64,000 nucleotides of DNA from contig JAURVB010012696.1 of the NCBI GenBank assembly GCA_033002965.1, positions 95,001-159,000 on the forward strand. Direction: 5' to 3'. This stretch comes from Piper betle (taxonomy: Eukaryota > Streptophyta > Magnoliopsida > Piperales > Piperaceae). Position 1 is the stretch's first letter; each line of letters starts with the position of its first letter. The notes beneath the pieces were generated by a model. That model ran no database searches. It was not told the origin of the DNA and was given only the letters and a program-made list of their open reading frames with translations. Of this stretch, positions 24,526 to 36,437 are shown piece after piece. The position numbers were made by a program, and so were the translations under genes.

Positions 24526-24770
24526 TTGCACAACAGCCACTCGAGGTGCACAACTACCATCCGAGTTGCACAACCACCATGCACAGCACACAAGCACCAA
24601 CAGAGGTGCACAACAACTATCCGAGTTGCACAATCACCATGCATGATGCAGAAGCACCGAAAAGGTGCACAACAACTATCCGAGTTGCACAACTACCATT
24701 TGAGTTGAATAACTGCCGTTTGTGATGCACAATCGCCGTCCGTGATGCACTACCAGCATCCAAGTACGTA
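24526..24770 (+). repeat. Minisatellite in X internal domain, copy 2
   Basis: Units of about 18-20 bases with core GCACAACTACCATCCGAGTT, some arranged in higher-order blocks (CACAACAACTATCCGAGTTG occurs twice). It occupies the equivalent position to 13480-13676 and 53961-54140. It resembles a CRISPR array in having spaced short repeats, but the units are degenerate and lack uniform spacers. Confidence 0.8.
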
Positions 24771-24808
24771 GTTATTGTGAAAGCAAAGGCCAAGTGGTAA
24801 CCTCACTG

Positions 24809-25617
24809 TAACACCCCAATTTGGAGGCTAATCATTGGGCTATCGCGTACAGACTTTATAGAAGAAGATCTCAACCCTCCGTGGAGGCTTAAGATGAACA
24901 CCAAGTTCGGTTTTCATAGAATGCCTGCAGCGTTTGTGCTACATAGGCGGATCTTAGACTTAAAGGATTCCTATATGAACACCCTTATTCATAACAGAGG
25001 TAGAACCACCCCTACGACTATAAGCTGGTGACTTTGAATGTGTGATGATCTCTCCCAACTATTAATGAAGCACACCACCGCTAGAGTTTTGAGGTTACAT
25101 GTTGTTGCGTATATCATATTCTTGCTACTTAGTTCAAGTGATTGACTTAGGTCTTCTTATTAGTTACATGAAGATGATGCGACTATTTAAAGAAGGGTCA
25201 TTATTACCAGTTCCACATACCCAACGCAAGCAATAATTAAAGCGTCAGAAAATTACACAGCATAATCAAGTATCAGGGCATCAAACCCTAATACTTGAAC
25301 TTCACGTGGGTCTTGAAGTGGTGTGAACTATAAGCTCCTCCACCCACGTTACTCTAACCCACAAACAGATGCAACCAAATACATTTCGTATACCTTACTT
25401 AGCTCCTCGTCATGTTCTAGGACTTTAGGGCTTGTATACCTTGCAGACAATGGTTAGCCTTGCCCCAAACTATTAAAGCTTTATAATAAAATATAATAAT
25501 ATAAAGATAAAACATGCTAGGACAACCATCATGGAATACATCCAAATCAAACAAGGGTCACATAGTTAGGGCATATGCCCATCATATAGTCGTCTACAAA
25601 ATACATAGTCTAAAATA
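24809..25617 (-). repeat. Family Y fragment (LTR 3' part)
   Basis: Starts TGTAACACCCCAATTTGGAG and shares the CCGTGGAGGCTTAAGA-type segment with the Y copy edge at 32781. Later parts match 30950-31400 (gene-free, AT-rich). It interrupts the X internal domain at 24808 and is itself joined to an X LTR at about 25618. Confidence 0.6.
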
Positions 25618-27037
25618 GACAATAAATAAGGAAAATCATCATAACATCCAATCATGCTAAATCATATGAATATTCTTCTAAACTAATATACATGTTCACG
25701 AAAGACCAAGAACGGCCTGAACCGGACCGAACCAAGCTAAACAAGACCAAATTGAAAGTGATGAACCAACCCAGTCTAGGTTAACTGGAAAATGGGCTGG
25801 GTTGGCTGGGCTGATGGACACGAAATGGACATGGGCTGGTGAACTCAGGCATAACCAGGCGGATTCGGTCATGGGCTGGCGGTCGTGGTCGAGGGCATGT
25901 GGGTAAACGGGCCGAACAAGGGGGCGGCAGTGCCCATCACCGGAGAACGGCCACGGCAGCGCAGCAGAGGCTGCCGTCGGTCGTGATCAAAGAGGGCATG
26001 ATGGCAGAGGTGATGGTGGTGACGACCGGCGGAGTCCGGCCACGGTTGGCCGGAAAACAGCAAGAAAGGCGGCAGATCGCCGGCGAGTGCGGAAACGCCG
26101 ACGACGGTGATCTCGGCTGCAGCAATGGTCGTGGGTGGCCTCAAAATGTGGATCTCGCGGAGGGAAGCCATCTAGATGGTCGGCTTCCTCAATGGACACT
26201 CGCCGGAGCCGGAAAATGGCCCAAACGGGTGGCGGTAGTGGCAGAAAAGGAGTCTGAAAACACCTTCACCGGCGGCTATTGCGGCGGCTCTAGTGGCGTT
26301 GATGGGTATGGACTGGTAGCCGGTCACAAGATGGTCATGGCCATACCAATGCGGTGGCTGGAGGAGGGCCAGGGTGTTGCCAGTGGCAAGCCAAAGTGGT
26401 GGCGGTGTAAGAGTGAAACTCTGAAAATGGGAGTAAAAATAGCTGGGTGCATGAATTTAATGCTGAGTTGATGGCTTAGATCATGCCACGTGGCACGATG
26501 CAGACATCCGACAGCTCGCATCCTAATGGGGTCCACCTATGGGTATGTGCAATATACATATGGACAAAAAGCTTAGATCGAGACCGTCCAAAGTCAAAAC
26601 TGACTCAAGTCCTAATAGTGACTCTGTAGGCAGGAATCGAGGCAAAAGGCTAAATGGGCCTCGAACCCTAAACTCGATCATGCTAGGCCCACAGAGGCAT
26701 TATCCAGTGATCCAAAATTCCTATGCTGCATGCAAATGAAATACCCAGAAAATCCCAAACGATTACTAAACGCTGCAACGACCTAAATCTAGGCCTATAA
26801 TCCTGGCTAATACATGCAAACAACTCTATATACCTCTATATACACAAATAACTCATCCTTTTATCAGCTACATATCGAGCGTACTCAGCCACTGAAACAT
26901 GCTCATACGGCCATCTAAGCCTCATACTTATATTCTTAATATTGTTCTAGCTCGAGCTCGCTCAAATTGACTCGAGACTGCCCGAACTGGACAAAACTAA
27001 AAGGGTAAAACCCTAACCCAAAAAATGGGGTTTTACA
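25618..27037 (-). repeat. Family X LTR, 5' part, with 210-codon antisense frame
   Basis: Minus-strand LTR starting at 27037 (plus strand GGGGTTTTACA) and running through the GC-rich block to about 25618, where it is truncated. The plus strand, antisense to the LTR, contains a 210-codon open frame (25839-26471) that is Gly/Arg-rich and lacks any known domain. The equivalent antisense frames in the 56491-59710 copy are broken into two pieces (57419-57096 and 57822-57604). GC-rich DNA lowers stop frequency, so the frame is probably incidental. Confidence 0.7.
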
Positions 27038-27288
27038 ACTCTGGTGGGAGGACAGATAAATGCTACACACACTTGAGCTCACCACAGTTGCTTACTTTCT
27101 TCCTTTTATTTTTGTTCATTGTGTTTTAACGTGTATTTGAGGATGTTTTCCATTCTCATGACACCAAGAAGGTTATTTCGATCTATTTTATCGATCGAGT
27201 CATATCGACTAACAACTTTAAACATGACTCAAATCGATCACAACATTTCTGACTCAGTTCATAAGTGAACTGAAATTGGGATGTTACA
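27038..27288 (+). repeat. Family X LTR 3' tail, opposite orientation
   Basis: About 250 bases matching the extreme 3' end of the X LTR (GGTGGGAGGACAG through GGGATGTTACA). It is head-to-head with the minus-strand LTR that starts at 27037, as also seen at 2658. Confidence 0.7.
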
Positions 27289-28361
27289 TATAATGTCTCA
27301 TATAGTGTATGATTTAAATTAATTGTTGTGATATTAGTTACTCCATTATAGTATATATATTGTAAAACCATTATATGGAGTATCACTTTTAAAATGTTAT
27401 TAAATAAATAAAGCATTAGTTTTTTGTCGTGTTAATTTATCAACTTATAGTTATTCTTTGCTATGTGAATGATAAATTAATTGTATTATATGCATAAATT
27501 ACTTGTTAGTACTTTGGGTATATTAATAGATATGATTATATTTAATTTTAACCAAATTAATAAGTTATCATGTGGCTTACAATTCTGACTATTTTATATA
27601 GTTGATGAAGCATAAACTAGATTATTAATTAATGAGTTGAAATATGTATTCCTTACCTTTTAGTATATTTTACTAATATGAGGAATTATCATTGGTTTGC
27701 CCTTTTTAATATTTTACTCACAATTATATACGATTAATTATTAATTTATGGGTTGATAAATATTGACATAGTCCAAGTAGTTATTGTCATGTTTTGATAT
27801 TTCTTGATAATGATTAATGATTAAATATTAAATTATTATTATTTACTTATAAGTAATTAACCAAATGTTTAACTAATTGTTCTGGGACATATTTTATTGT
27901 GGGGTTTTTTATCTACCTAGTTAAGTGCTGCATATCATATCATTTCATGCATTAGACTAAGGAATTATATGTGTTAACGTATAAAGTATTTGTGAGTCCC
28001 AAATTAGGATTCTCGTTGCGATTATGGTGTCTCATCATACTTTCATGTCTGTATAACTACTTGAAATGTTATATACTTCTTTTTTGGTAGCCCTAGTTGG
28101 TCTGAGCCAAGATTCAACCACCATATGTTGAGCGCAACCGGGCTCAAGGACTTGACTCAATCCAACATCAAGCCGCATCTTTAAAATTCTTGAAAGATGA
28201 AATACCTGCCCCCATGCCGGAAGGGGTGACAAGGCATAATGGTGCAAGATGACTCATTATGAGCTTGTGAAACTGAGAGGGTCAGTCAATGACAAATATT
28301 GGTAACTACAAGCAGTGAGCGACATAGCGTGTGTGCATACACGCATTAGAGTCGGGACACC
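27289..28361 (+). repeat. Family W repeat, second copy
   Basis: AT-rich, non-coding. The part 28070-28350 matches 20540-20960, including the AGATTCAACCACCAT segment and CATAGCGTGTGTGCAT. The left ~750 bases have no obvious partner in the window, so the left boundary is set by the preceding X LTR end and not by homology. Confidence 0.5.
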
Positions 28362-30555
28362 TGGTTTGAAACCTGTGACTGGAGTCAAAGTTTTACATTA
28401 TTGAACCAGTCGGTTCGAATTGAGTTAGTTTCAGGAACCGCGTGCTGAGCTGAGGCTAGCCGTGAGTTATGAGCGATGAGGGTCAAAGTGTACCTGAGTA
28501 TATAACGTCAAAAAAATGGTGAGAAATGAGTTATTAGAGTATATCAATGTATGCAATATATTTTTTATGTATTTTATTGTACAATTATTTTTGGGCCGAA
28601 TAACTGATTAGGACATGTTATAGGGCAGTTTGGGTGGGCCATTAGTTATAGAACAGGTCATTGTGGTATTATAGTGTGTATTATATTTTATGGAATTTTT
28701 TCTATATTTTAAAGGATTTTTTTAGGATTTATTACATGTTAGTTATTAATTTTTACTCGAGTTGGAGAAAAGTCAAGCTTTCTTTACAAAATTACCTCCG
28801 AGCAAGCCCAACCTTTTCTGCACCCCCTCCCATTGATCGACGCAGCTGAGCCCCACCGTGCTGTCGGCTGTGTCACCCCGAGCACCTCCACCCACCACCG
28901 GGCCTCCACAACATCAAATCGTCATGCTCTTGTCACCAGTGACCATCGCCGAGCCTCCAATGATTTTCACCGACTGGAGCGAAGCCCAACGCCGCCCATT
29001 TGGGTCAGATCTCTTCACCCTATAGCCAACAGTCCTTATTTTGCCATTTTTCCTCATGGACGTCATAGACAAATCGGGTTCACTGAGTTGATGCCAACAG
29101 TACCCACACCACCACCATCCCACCAGGTAGCTGCCACCGGTAATAGTCACCAAAACCACCAGAAAGCCACCAGAAAACTGCCTGAAACTGCCAGAAAACC
29201 GTCAATAACTACCAGAAAACCGGATTCGCTAGAATCCACCAAACTCATTCAGTCCAACCCGACTTAACTTTAGACGCCACCGAGAGCAGAATTTGAGTTC
29301 CTATATACGCGACCAAACAAAAACCAGTCATCGATTGCCATCGATCATTGTCATTGATGACACAAGGAATAATTACCTTTGATTTAATTATTTAAAATTG
29401 ATGATTGTTAGCATGACATGTTAGGATTGATTATTTGTTGTGATGAATGCCTGATTGTGAATGGAGTGATGATTTGCATGATTTGATTGATATTGAATGA
29501 ATGCTAATGATCTAATTAAGTAAATTAAATCTAAGCATGGTAATTGACTGCAACATAACTTAGAAAAATATAATAAAAATCAGTGTGAACGGGATGAGCT
29601 AGGGATGTTTCGATTGTGATGAGGATTGTTGATTGTTTGATGGATGATGATTGTATTGTGAGTGTGATATTTATGATGAGTTTAATGCATCATTCACTTA
29701 GCGGGCATTAGCTTCTAGATTTGATGTGCAGGTACGGAGTAGGAGCTTGCTACATAGGTGCACAACAATGATTGGAGCTTCTACCAAGTCCGTTTAGGAT
29801 TCGCTCTTGATTTATTGTCTCATTCTGTCGTGTTTTATTTTTAACAAGTAAGAGGACGTGTCGAGTTGTGGATTTATCATATCCCACTCCACATGGGCCA
29901 TTTAGCCAATTGTATTTCCTGATTAATAACCCTCGAGGGTGAGATGCCTCGAGTTTGTTTTTGAAACTCAGATCTAGCTCATGATGCCTTCGAACCTATT
30001 ATAATGAATTCCCTACCCAGGCCTATGTACATGTAGTTTTCGCGTTTTCAGTGAGATGTGAGATTGAAAACCGACGACCACGTCTTGAGATAGGGCGTGC
30101 GTTCGTCAAGCGGGCTTTGGAATTAGTAAGCGTATGTTCTATTCCCGAGGGGCCCTAATAACTCCACATTTGAGTTCCTCAAACCCAGATAAGTGTGGAG
30201 GCTTACGGGTACTACTAGGTTACTGACATTTTTGTACTATATATTTTGGGAGAACCAAATGACTGAGCATTGTCGGGACTACAGAGGAGTGGCGATGCAC
30301 CATGCAGACATGTACCTGCCGAATGGAATGAAAATTTGGTGTGATGAATTGCTTTGAATTATGGTAGATGAACGTTATAATAATTTGTTGTAGGAATTGT
30401 TGTGTGAATTTAATGAAATGGTCGATGTGATAGCATTATGAATAAAATTAAATGGGATGAACTAATGGGGTCAAGACTGTGATGCAACCAGATAAAGGAT
30501 TATAATGTGAATGTTGTGTGAAAGTTTTGACTATGTTTTAAGTTGTTATCGTTAC

Positions 30556-30586
<31 letters not shown>

Positions 30587-30914
30587 GATATATATATAAT
30601 TTGTTGCTAACAGAGTGATCCCTATTGCACTTTTAGGGGAGACTCTGTCCGCTTTGTTTTAAAAATATGTTGTTTTTTTTTATATTTTGAATGAGTTTCT
30701 GTTGTTTTGAATGTAGTGGGAAAATCATAGCATTCATCTAGAACCATCTTAGAGCCTAAGGATCTCATCCATGCATTAAATGATTGGATCACCATCTTGA
30801 TACGCCGAGGATAGATCCGGGGCAACTTAACAAAATTAAATAGATTAGCGAGCACTTCGGTCGCAGGTAGCATTTTTGGTCTGGTTCATGGGTGAACCGA
30901 AATGAGGTGTTACA
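28362..30914 (+). repeat. Family Z LTR, copy 1
   Basis: Aligned along its length with the Z solo LTR at 50696-53581: a degenerate start near 28362 (TTTGAAACCTG), the GC-rich segment at about 28800-29280, the AGCGGGCATTAGCTTCTAGA segment at about 29700, the CTCGAGGGTGAGATGCC segment near 29930, and the end AAATGAGGTGTTACA. The 144-codon frame at 28833-29267 is not kept open in the second copy. No target-site duplication is evident. Confidence 0.65.
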
Positions 30915-32633
30915 GAAACTCTTAGCATGAGCACTCTAAGTTATGGGAGAGGGAGCACCGCCCTAGCCACTAAAGGGTAACTTTGAAATACATACATGAT
31001 CACTTCTAACTATAAAAGAGGCACAACCTCGCTGCAGTTAAGAGATTGGGCTTTAAGATGGGGATGCATGATCCAATTCTTATACTTAGTTACAACCTTG
31101 AAGTTAGGTATACTTATTCTTGTCATGCTAAACTAAACTTGCATAACACGTGGGTCATTCTTACCTATTCCACACAGACGCAATAACATCATCCAGTGTC
31201 AAGGAATTATGCCTGAGCACTTGGTCTTCACATGGACCCTTCAAGTAGTGCGATTTACATGCTCCTCCAGCCGATGTTTCTCTAGCATACACTCACAGAT
31301 GTAAAAAGTGTGATTAGCATTTCTAGTATGTTCCAGGTCATGTTCTAAGACTTTGAGGCTTATGCACCTTCCAGATGATTGTTAGAGTGCACTAAAGTTA
31401 ATATTCTTCATAACAATAATAATATTAATAATAATAGCAATTGAATCATATGAAACACACCCACATACATCATAACTGGACCACATACATCATAACTGGA
31501 CTTAGGGCACCAGTTCAAATCATGTTGTACATCTACAACACATAAAAGTTATAGATCTACCTATTGTGGACACAAAAAGATCAAAATCATGTTAAAAGGA
31601 AACCTACAACATGAGTTACTATTTTTATAGTAGAATAGTGTATGCATGTGACCACAGTTCATTAAAAATACATAAGTATTTTTATAAATATGGAAATGAC
31701 GTGATTCCATGCCCAACGACTCATAGCATGTAGATCTACATGAAAAAAATATACCATAAAAATATAAACAAGAAAACAAAGATAAGGAGAGAAGCAAAGA
31801 GTTAAAAAAGAGAGAACTTTACCTCAAGGGGATCCAAAGGGGGGTCCAACTACTCTAGGGACAATGATTGGCTTTAAAGGGGCCAAGGAAAGGCTGGAAA
31901 GAGCTGGAGAAGGTGTGGAGAGGCCAAGAGCAAAGTGGGGAGTCAAAGCATGGAGAAGGAAAGGTGCAAAATGAAGGTGCTGAGGGGAACTTATAGGAAA
32001 AGGGAAGCAGGCCTTGTGCAAGGGCTTTCTCCCAAAACCTTTGTGCCCACCACTGGCAAGCCGGTCCACCCAAAGCTGGACAGGGGGCATGTGGTCAGGG
32101 AGAAACAAACACAAACTCAAGCCTTGGTTCAAGGGCACTGTCCTAGCACAAGGGCGCGAGTATCAAAACCAATTTCCAGGATTTTCCTGGAGCAAAGGCA
32201 CCTGAACGAGAACCCTAAAACCTCAACTTTCTATGTGTAAGGGCATTTGGATGGTGCATTTATGCTAAAAACAGTTCACACACACTTAGTGTTAGCAACC
32301 TAAGGCGGCAGGGGGACCTAGGGAATCATGTCACAGGTCACGTAGGTGCTAGTGTCGTCCAAAAAAGGTTCCAAACAAGCAGCAAATACGCTAAACTTGC
32401 AAGGAACACGGTCATAAACCTAACTAAACTTGACTCAAAATAAAAACCGCAAACATGAGTCTGGACAACGTGGCATCTAGTTGGGCGGTGTCGAGCATCG
32501 AGGGAGACTAAGGTTGTGGCTCGAACATAGATATCATACATAAACATGAGACAAAAAGAGCCGACATGTGAATTGAACTAGGTCGCAACCTATCCAAAAC
32601 TAAAACCATCTGGCGGAAGGCCCCAATTTTACA
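30915..32633 (-). repeat. Family Y LTR-like copy
   Basis: Minus-strand repeat whose start is TGTAAAATTGGGG at 32633 (plus strand CCCCAATTTTACA). The right part (31800-32600) matches 61320-62090 and the left part (30950-31400) matches 43180-43560. Short frames at 31824-32240 lie in a moderately GC-rich segment and are not shared with the second copy. A further 147 bases (32634-32780) separate it from the next Y edge and are unassigned. Confidence 0.6.
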
Positions 32634-32780
32634 AGTTATGCATTGACACCCTAATCCGAAAGTGATTACGTGCAATTATTGTTTAAAAAGGGGGACATGT
32701 AAAGGCTAAACGCAAAGGACTATTATCAGTGCACTACAGCATGATGAAGTGCAACTCTTAAGGATATGTTCTTGCAAGCG

Positions 32781-33043
32781 TGTAACACCCCAATCGGCAT
32801 GAACCCAAACTGAATCATGATATTATAATTTGGAAAGCTATTCGTTGGACTACTTATTAGACTTACATTACAAAAGTGAATTTCAAACCTTACGGAGGCT
32901 TAAGACAATAACCTTACAAGACTTGCATACATAATGTATGCTGATCATGCTACCATAGGAAGGCTCTTTAAGCTTAAAGCTCCCTAATATGATCACTTCA
33001 AGTCACGAGAGAGGCAACACCTCCCGAAAAGTAAGAGAGTACC
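32781..33043 (-). repeat. Family Y, 3' edge of the nested-host copy
   Basis: Begins TGTAACACCCCAATCGGCAT and includes GGAGGCTTAAGACAATAACC, matching the Y fragment at 24809. It ends at a 14-base sequence AGTAAGAGAGTACC (33030-33043) that recurs with one mismatch at 43150-43163, where Y sequence resumes. I read 32781-33043 and 43150-44044 as one Y copy split by the W insertion. Confidence 0.65.
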
Positions 33044-33514
33044 TATAACAACCCGCCCATTCCGAGCCATGAGCAAAGTGTTACTATATGAAACTAAGTG
33101 TCTCATTAATTAATTTTCTATTAATTTTCAAGATTTTAAATAAACTCATGACATAAAATTAAATATAACAATTGCTTAGAGTAATCTAAGCCCCATGAAC
33201 CAAACCGAAATCCTACAGCCATGCAAATAATCTAAAACTATACAACAAAAAAGAAAAATATAATTGTCTAATAACAGTATCCTCTACCTATCCCGACTTT
33301 ACCCATCCTGCCATAATGCTCATACCTGCGGAGCCAATTCTACGTTATTGATAAAAACACTAAGTCATGTAAATACAAGAAATAAGTTAATATATTCCAC
33401 AACATCTAAATTTGAGTCTTTTAGTGATTTTGAGCCCATACCAAGCTCTTATTATGCCGGGAGGGGCGGCCACCCCATCCATCTACAATCCCATGTATGC
33501 GCACAAAAGCTACG
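33044..33514 (-). repeat. Family W, minus strand, left piece
   Basis: Begins TATAACAACCCGCCC. Read in reverse, its right part (GGATGGGGTGGCCGCCC, near 33460) matches the W copy at 20915-20935. It is cut by G-B at 33515; the rest of the element is 42685-43149. Confidence 0.6.
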
Positions 33515-34671
33515 TGTTAGAATATTTTCAATGATGTGCAAGTATACATGGTCGAAACAAGTAATATAATGATAAATTCGAGTATCGTTCCCACAGAGAG
33601 ATGAATTTTCTTAAATTAATTAAAGAAAATAAAATTAAGAACAAAATAGAAATAATTGACTTAACTAAATCTAAATAATAACTTTAAATAAAAGAAAGAA
33701 GTTAAAATGATAAAATTTGTTCTAGAGTTGAATTTCCCTTAACATGAATTTAATCTTCATCAAATCTTACTCTTATCATTTACTCCCTCAGATTGTTGAT
33801 ATAGGATAATTATAGGACATGGTAGCTCCCGCTCCTTCATGCTTATTTTATTTTGCCTCAACTTCTACCTCCCGGTGATAATTGATTAATCAACAAAATA
33901 ATGCATTAAGATTTGCCTTACAATCGCATACGGTGTTGTGTATCTCCCGACCACGATGACAAACAAGTCAAAAGACTCGTCGTATGATAAATTATCGATG
34001 ACTAATCTAATTAATTTTTCCCGAAATCTAATTAAACCTCATGATCTAAGAAATAGGCGATCAATCTATTCTTGGCATTTAGAACATGATAACTCAAACA
34101 ATCAGATTGAATAAATGAATAAGAGGTTGAAATGAATTCAATTAAATCATGTTAAGTTCTATTCTTCTTTAGAACGAACTATAAGACTACTCCATAATAA
34201 AAATAAAAAATAATATAAAAAAAACTACTTTTTATTATGAAAGGAAAAGAATTCAAAAACTAAAACTACTTCTTTCACTACACTCTGAAGCCAAGAGATG
34301 AGATATGATCAACAACAAATGACCATCTCTTTATATAGTAGTGGAGATACAAGAATTTGAAAAGGGTGTTTACAAATCAACGTAGTCTAATTAATTATAA
34401 TGTCCCTTCAAGTTTCCAACTGTTTGACTCCATTGAACACCATAAATTGTAGCCATTGGGTGGGGCCAAGTGTCATGACCATTCAATTTCAAAGCTTAAT
34501 TTATTCATCTTTTTCTGCATTGAAGCACCAAAATTAAGCATATCTAATAAAATATTAATTAACACCAAAAAATAAAGTAAAATATCACTTAATTAATAAT
34601 GTTTATACCCGGGAAGTACAAAATCATATTAAAAAACATGGCTAAATATTATATATTTTAAACACTTAACA
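33515..34671 (-). repeat. G-B 3' LTR (1157 bp)
   Basis: TGTTAGAATATTTTCAATGA to AAACACTTAACA on the plus strand, followed by the polypurine tract (minus strand AAGTTTGGGGGTG). It matches 41493-42642 and 15572-16733. Confidence 0.85.
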
Positions 34672-36093
34672 CACCCCCAAACTTAAATTTTTGCGCGTCC
34701 CGAGCAAAATATCATAACAAAGAAAATTTTACTACACAAAAATACTTAGTCCTCATTATGTTCTCATATGATTCCTAATCAAACTATCCAGAGGCAACAA
34801 GAAGTCAATTAAATCAGAAATTCCCTTTCATCAATCACATCCAAAAGAAAGCTCTACGTGTGTGTGTGATAGTCCATTGGCTTATCATTCTCATTTGCAA
34901 CCAAGAGAATACAATCAAGCACATGCTTAAATATATTTACCTTTTGCTCCCACCTCCACTAACGTAGGTAATGCCAATTAATGGAATCAATAAGTCTTTA
35001 AGGTTGTAACGGGGCCAGGGGCTAGGGACCAACAATAAGATAAACAAGATAGAAAATCAGAGGCTAATATGCACAACAAATCCCCAAGCAATATGACACA
35101 AACTTCCTTAACATGTAGTATCGTGCTGACCCAATATAAGAACTAACTTTGCTTTGATTTTCCATTGACTACCTACTACTTTTCTTTTCTTTTTTTCAAA
35201 CCAGTGGAAGACTCTTGCTTCATCTTAGTATTCACTGGTGGAGGATCATTGCCTCATCTTTTCTTTTCTTCTTTTTTTTCTCTTTGTTTTTCTTTCTCTT
35301 TTTTTTTTACAAAGCAAAGTGCCAGGAAAGTCCACACAATCTACTCAATCACCACTCTATAACACGCAATGCCTTCCCCCTATACTACTCAAAGTTTCAT
35401 CCTTGTTAGAATTTAGAACGAATTCAAAATACTAGGGTGCTAGGACTCAAGCAGCAAGATATATTTTCAATAAAAAGGCCAAGGCTAAAATAAGGGTAAT
35501 CAAACAAATATGTATAATAAAGGCCATGAAATTGTGTACAGAGGATAATTCATATTAGGTAGGCTTGAAGAAAGGCCCAGACTCATCAAAAAGAAATGCC
35601 TATATCATTTCCCATCAACATGGCAAGCCAAATATTTCGCCTTGAAAGTCGGTAGGGAAAATTCTAAAAGTCATGACCATCATGTACAATCCTTATTGCA
35701 AAACATTCATTGAAATCATCTAAACCAAAGGATTGTGAAAATATTATAAGGTATAGAACCAACTCTCGACTGCAATCTTTTACTCCGTTCATCCCTCATA
35801 TCAATTAATCAAGTTTCCCCAAGAAAGGTAAGACTAATTCACATGTATCTATCGTTGAACCAAGAGACTAAAATACCATTGCATAATAAAATTTTTACAC
35901 TAAACTACACAATATATATGTATATATAGATGTATATATAAATCTAACCATGAGTCAAGCATGAACAATATACATAAAATTAAAGCTTCGCCCCCAAACA
36001 TAAACTAATCATTGTCCTCAAAAATAAAAATAAGGAGAAAGAAGAGAAAGAGAACTCCCTCAACCAATTAGTCGGTGGATGATTATCATGAAT
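34672..36093 (-). other. G-B non-coding 3' region
   Basis: Collinear with 16734-18195 of G-A, with small indels and no coding potential. It includes the second purine tract near 35989-36001. It ends at ATCATGAAT where the hAT element begins. Confidence 0.7.
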
Positions 36094-36107
36094 AGCGGAA
36101 TCATAAT

Positions 36108-36205
36108 TGGAATCGAATCGGTTTTCGAGGGAGTCGGAATCGGAATCGGAATCGGTCTAAATCGGCCAGGAATCGGTTCAGTTGAATCGGTCCAAATTGG
36201 TCATA
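36108..36205. repeat. hAT left subterminal AATCGG cluster
   Basis: About seven AATCGG motifs, all in the same orientation, within 100 bases of the left end. Clusters of short motifs near the ends are known transposase-binding sites in hAT elements such as Ac; binding here is inferred. Confidence 0.75.
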
Positions 36206-36437
36206 TACAAAAATTTGACAACTCATAACATAAATACCTGAAATACATAATTATATAATTTTTGCACATAAATACACAAATTTATAATTTAATACAAGTA
36301 TAAAAGAGCATCACAATTTATCATCACAATACCTCAATGTCATAAGTATAACATTTGATATATCATCATTTGTGTTGTATCAAATAATAACAACAAGATA
36401 TTAATATAAGTCCAAAAACTGAATGTTCAGCACAATT

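Larger units (their letters stand above)
22419..24808 (+). mobile_element. Family X internal domain, partial, with TRIM array nested
   Basis: Same non-coding domain as 10995-14859 read in reverse, beginning at the damaged primer site and running through the palindrome (24139) and minisatellite (24526). A TRIM array (23006-23929) is inserted in it. The domain stops at 24808 where a Y fragment begins, so the rest of the internal domain and the 3' LTR are missing. Confidence 0.75.

Noticed and set aside
24526..24770. CRISPR-like spaced repeats
   Set aside because: Units are degenerate, about 18-20 bases, without uniform spacers, and lie inside a plant retrotransposon. They are a minisatellite.
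28833..29267. 144-codon open frame rich in Pro, Thr and Ser
   Set aside because: It is in the GC-rich block of a Z LTR and is not kept open in the second Z copy (51120-51700).
31824..32240. Overlapping frames of about 100 codons on both strands
   Set aside because: They lie in Y repeat sequence, have no domain, and are not matched in the second Y copy at 61320-62090.
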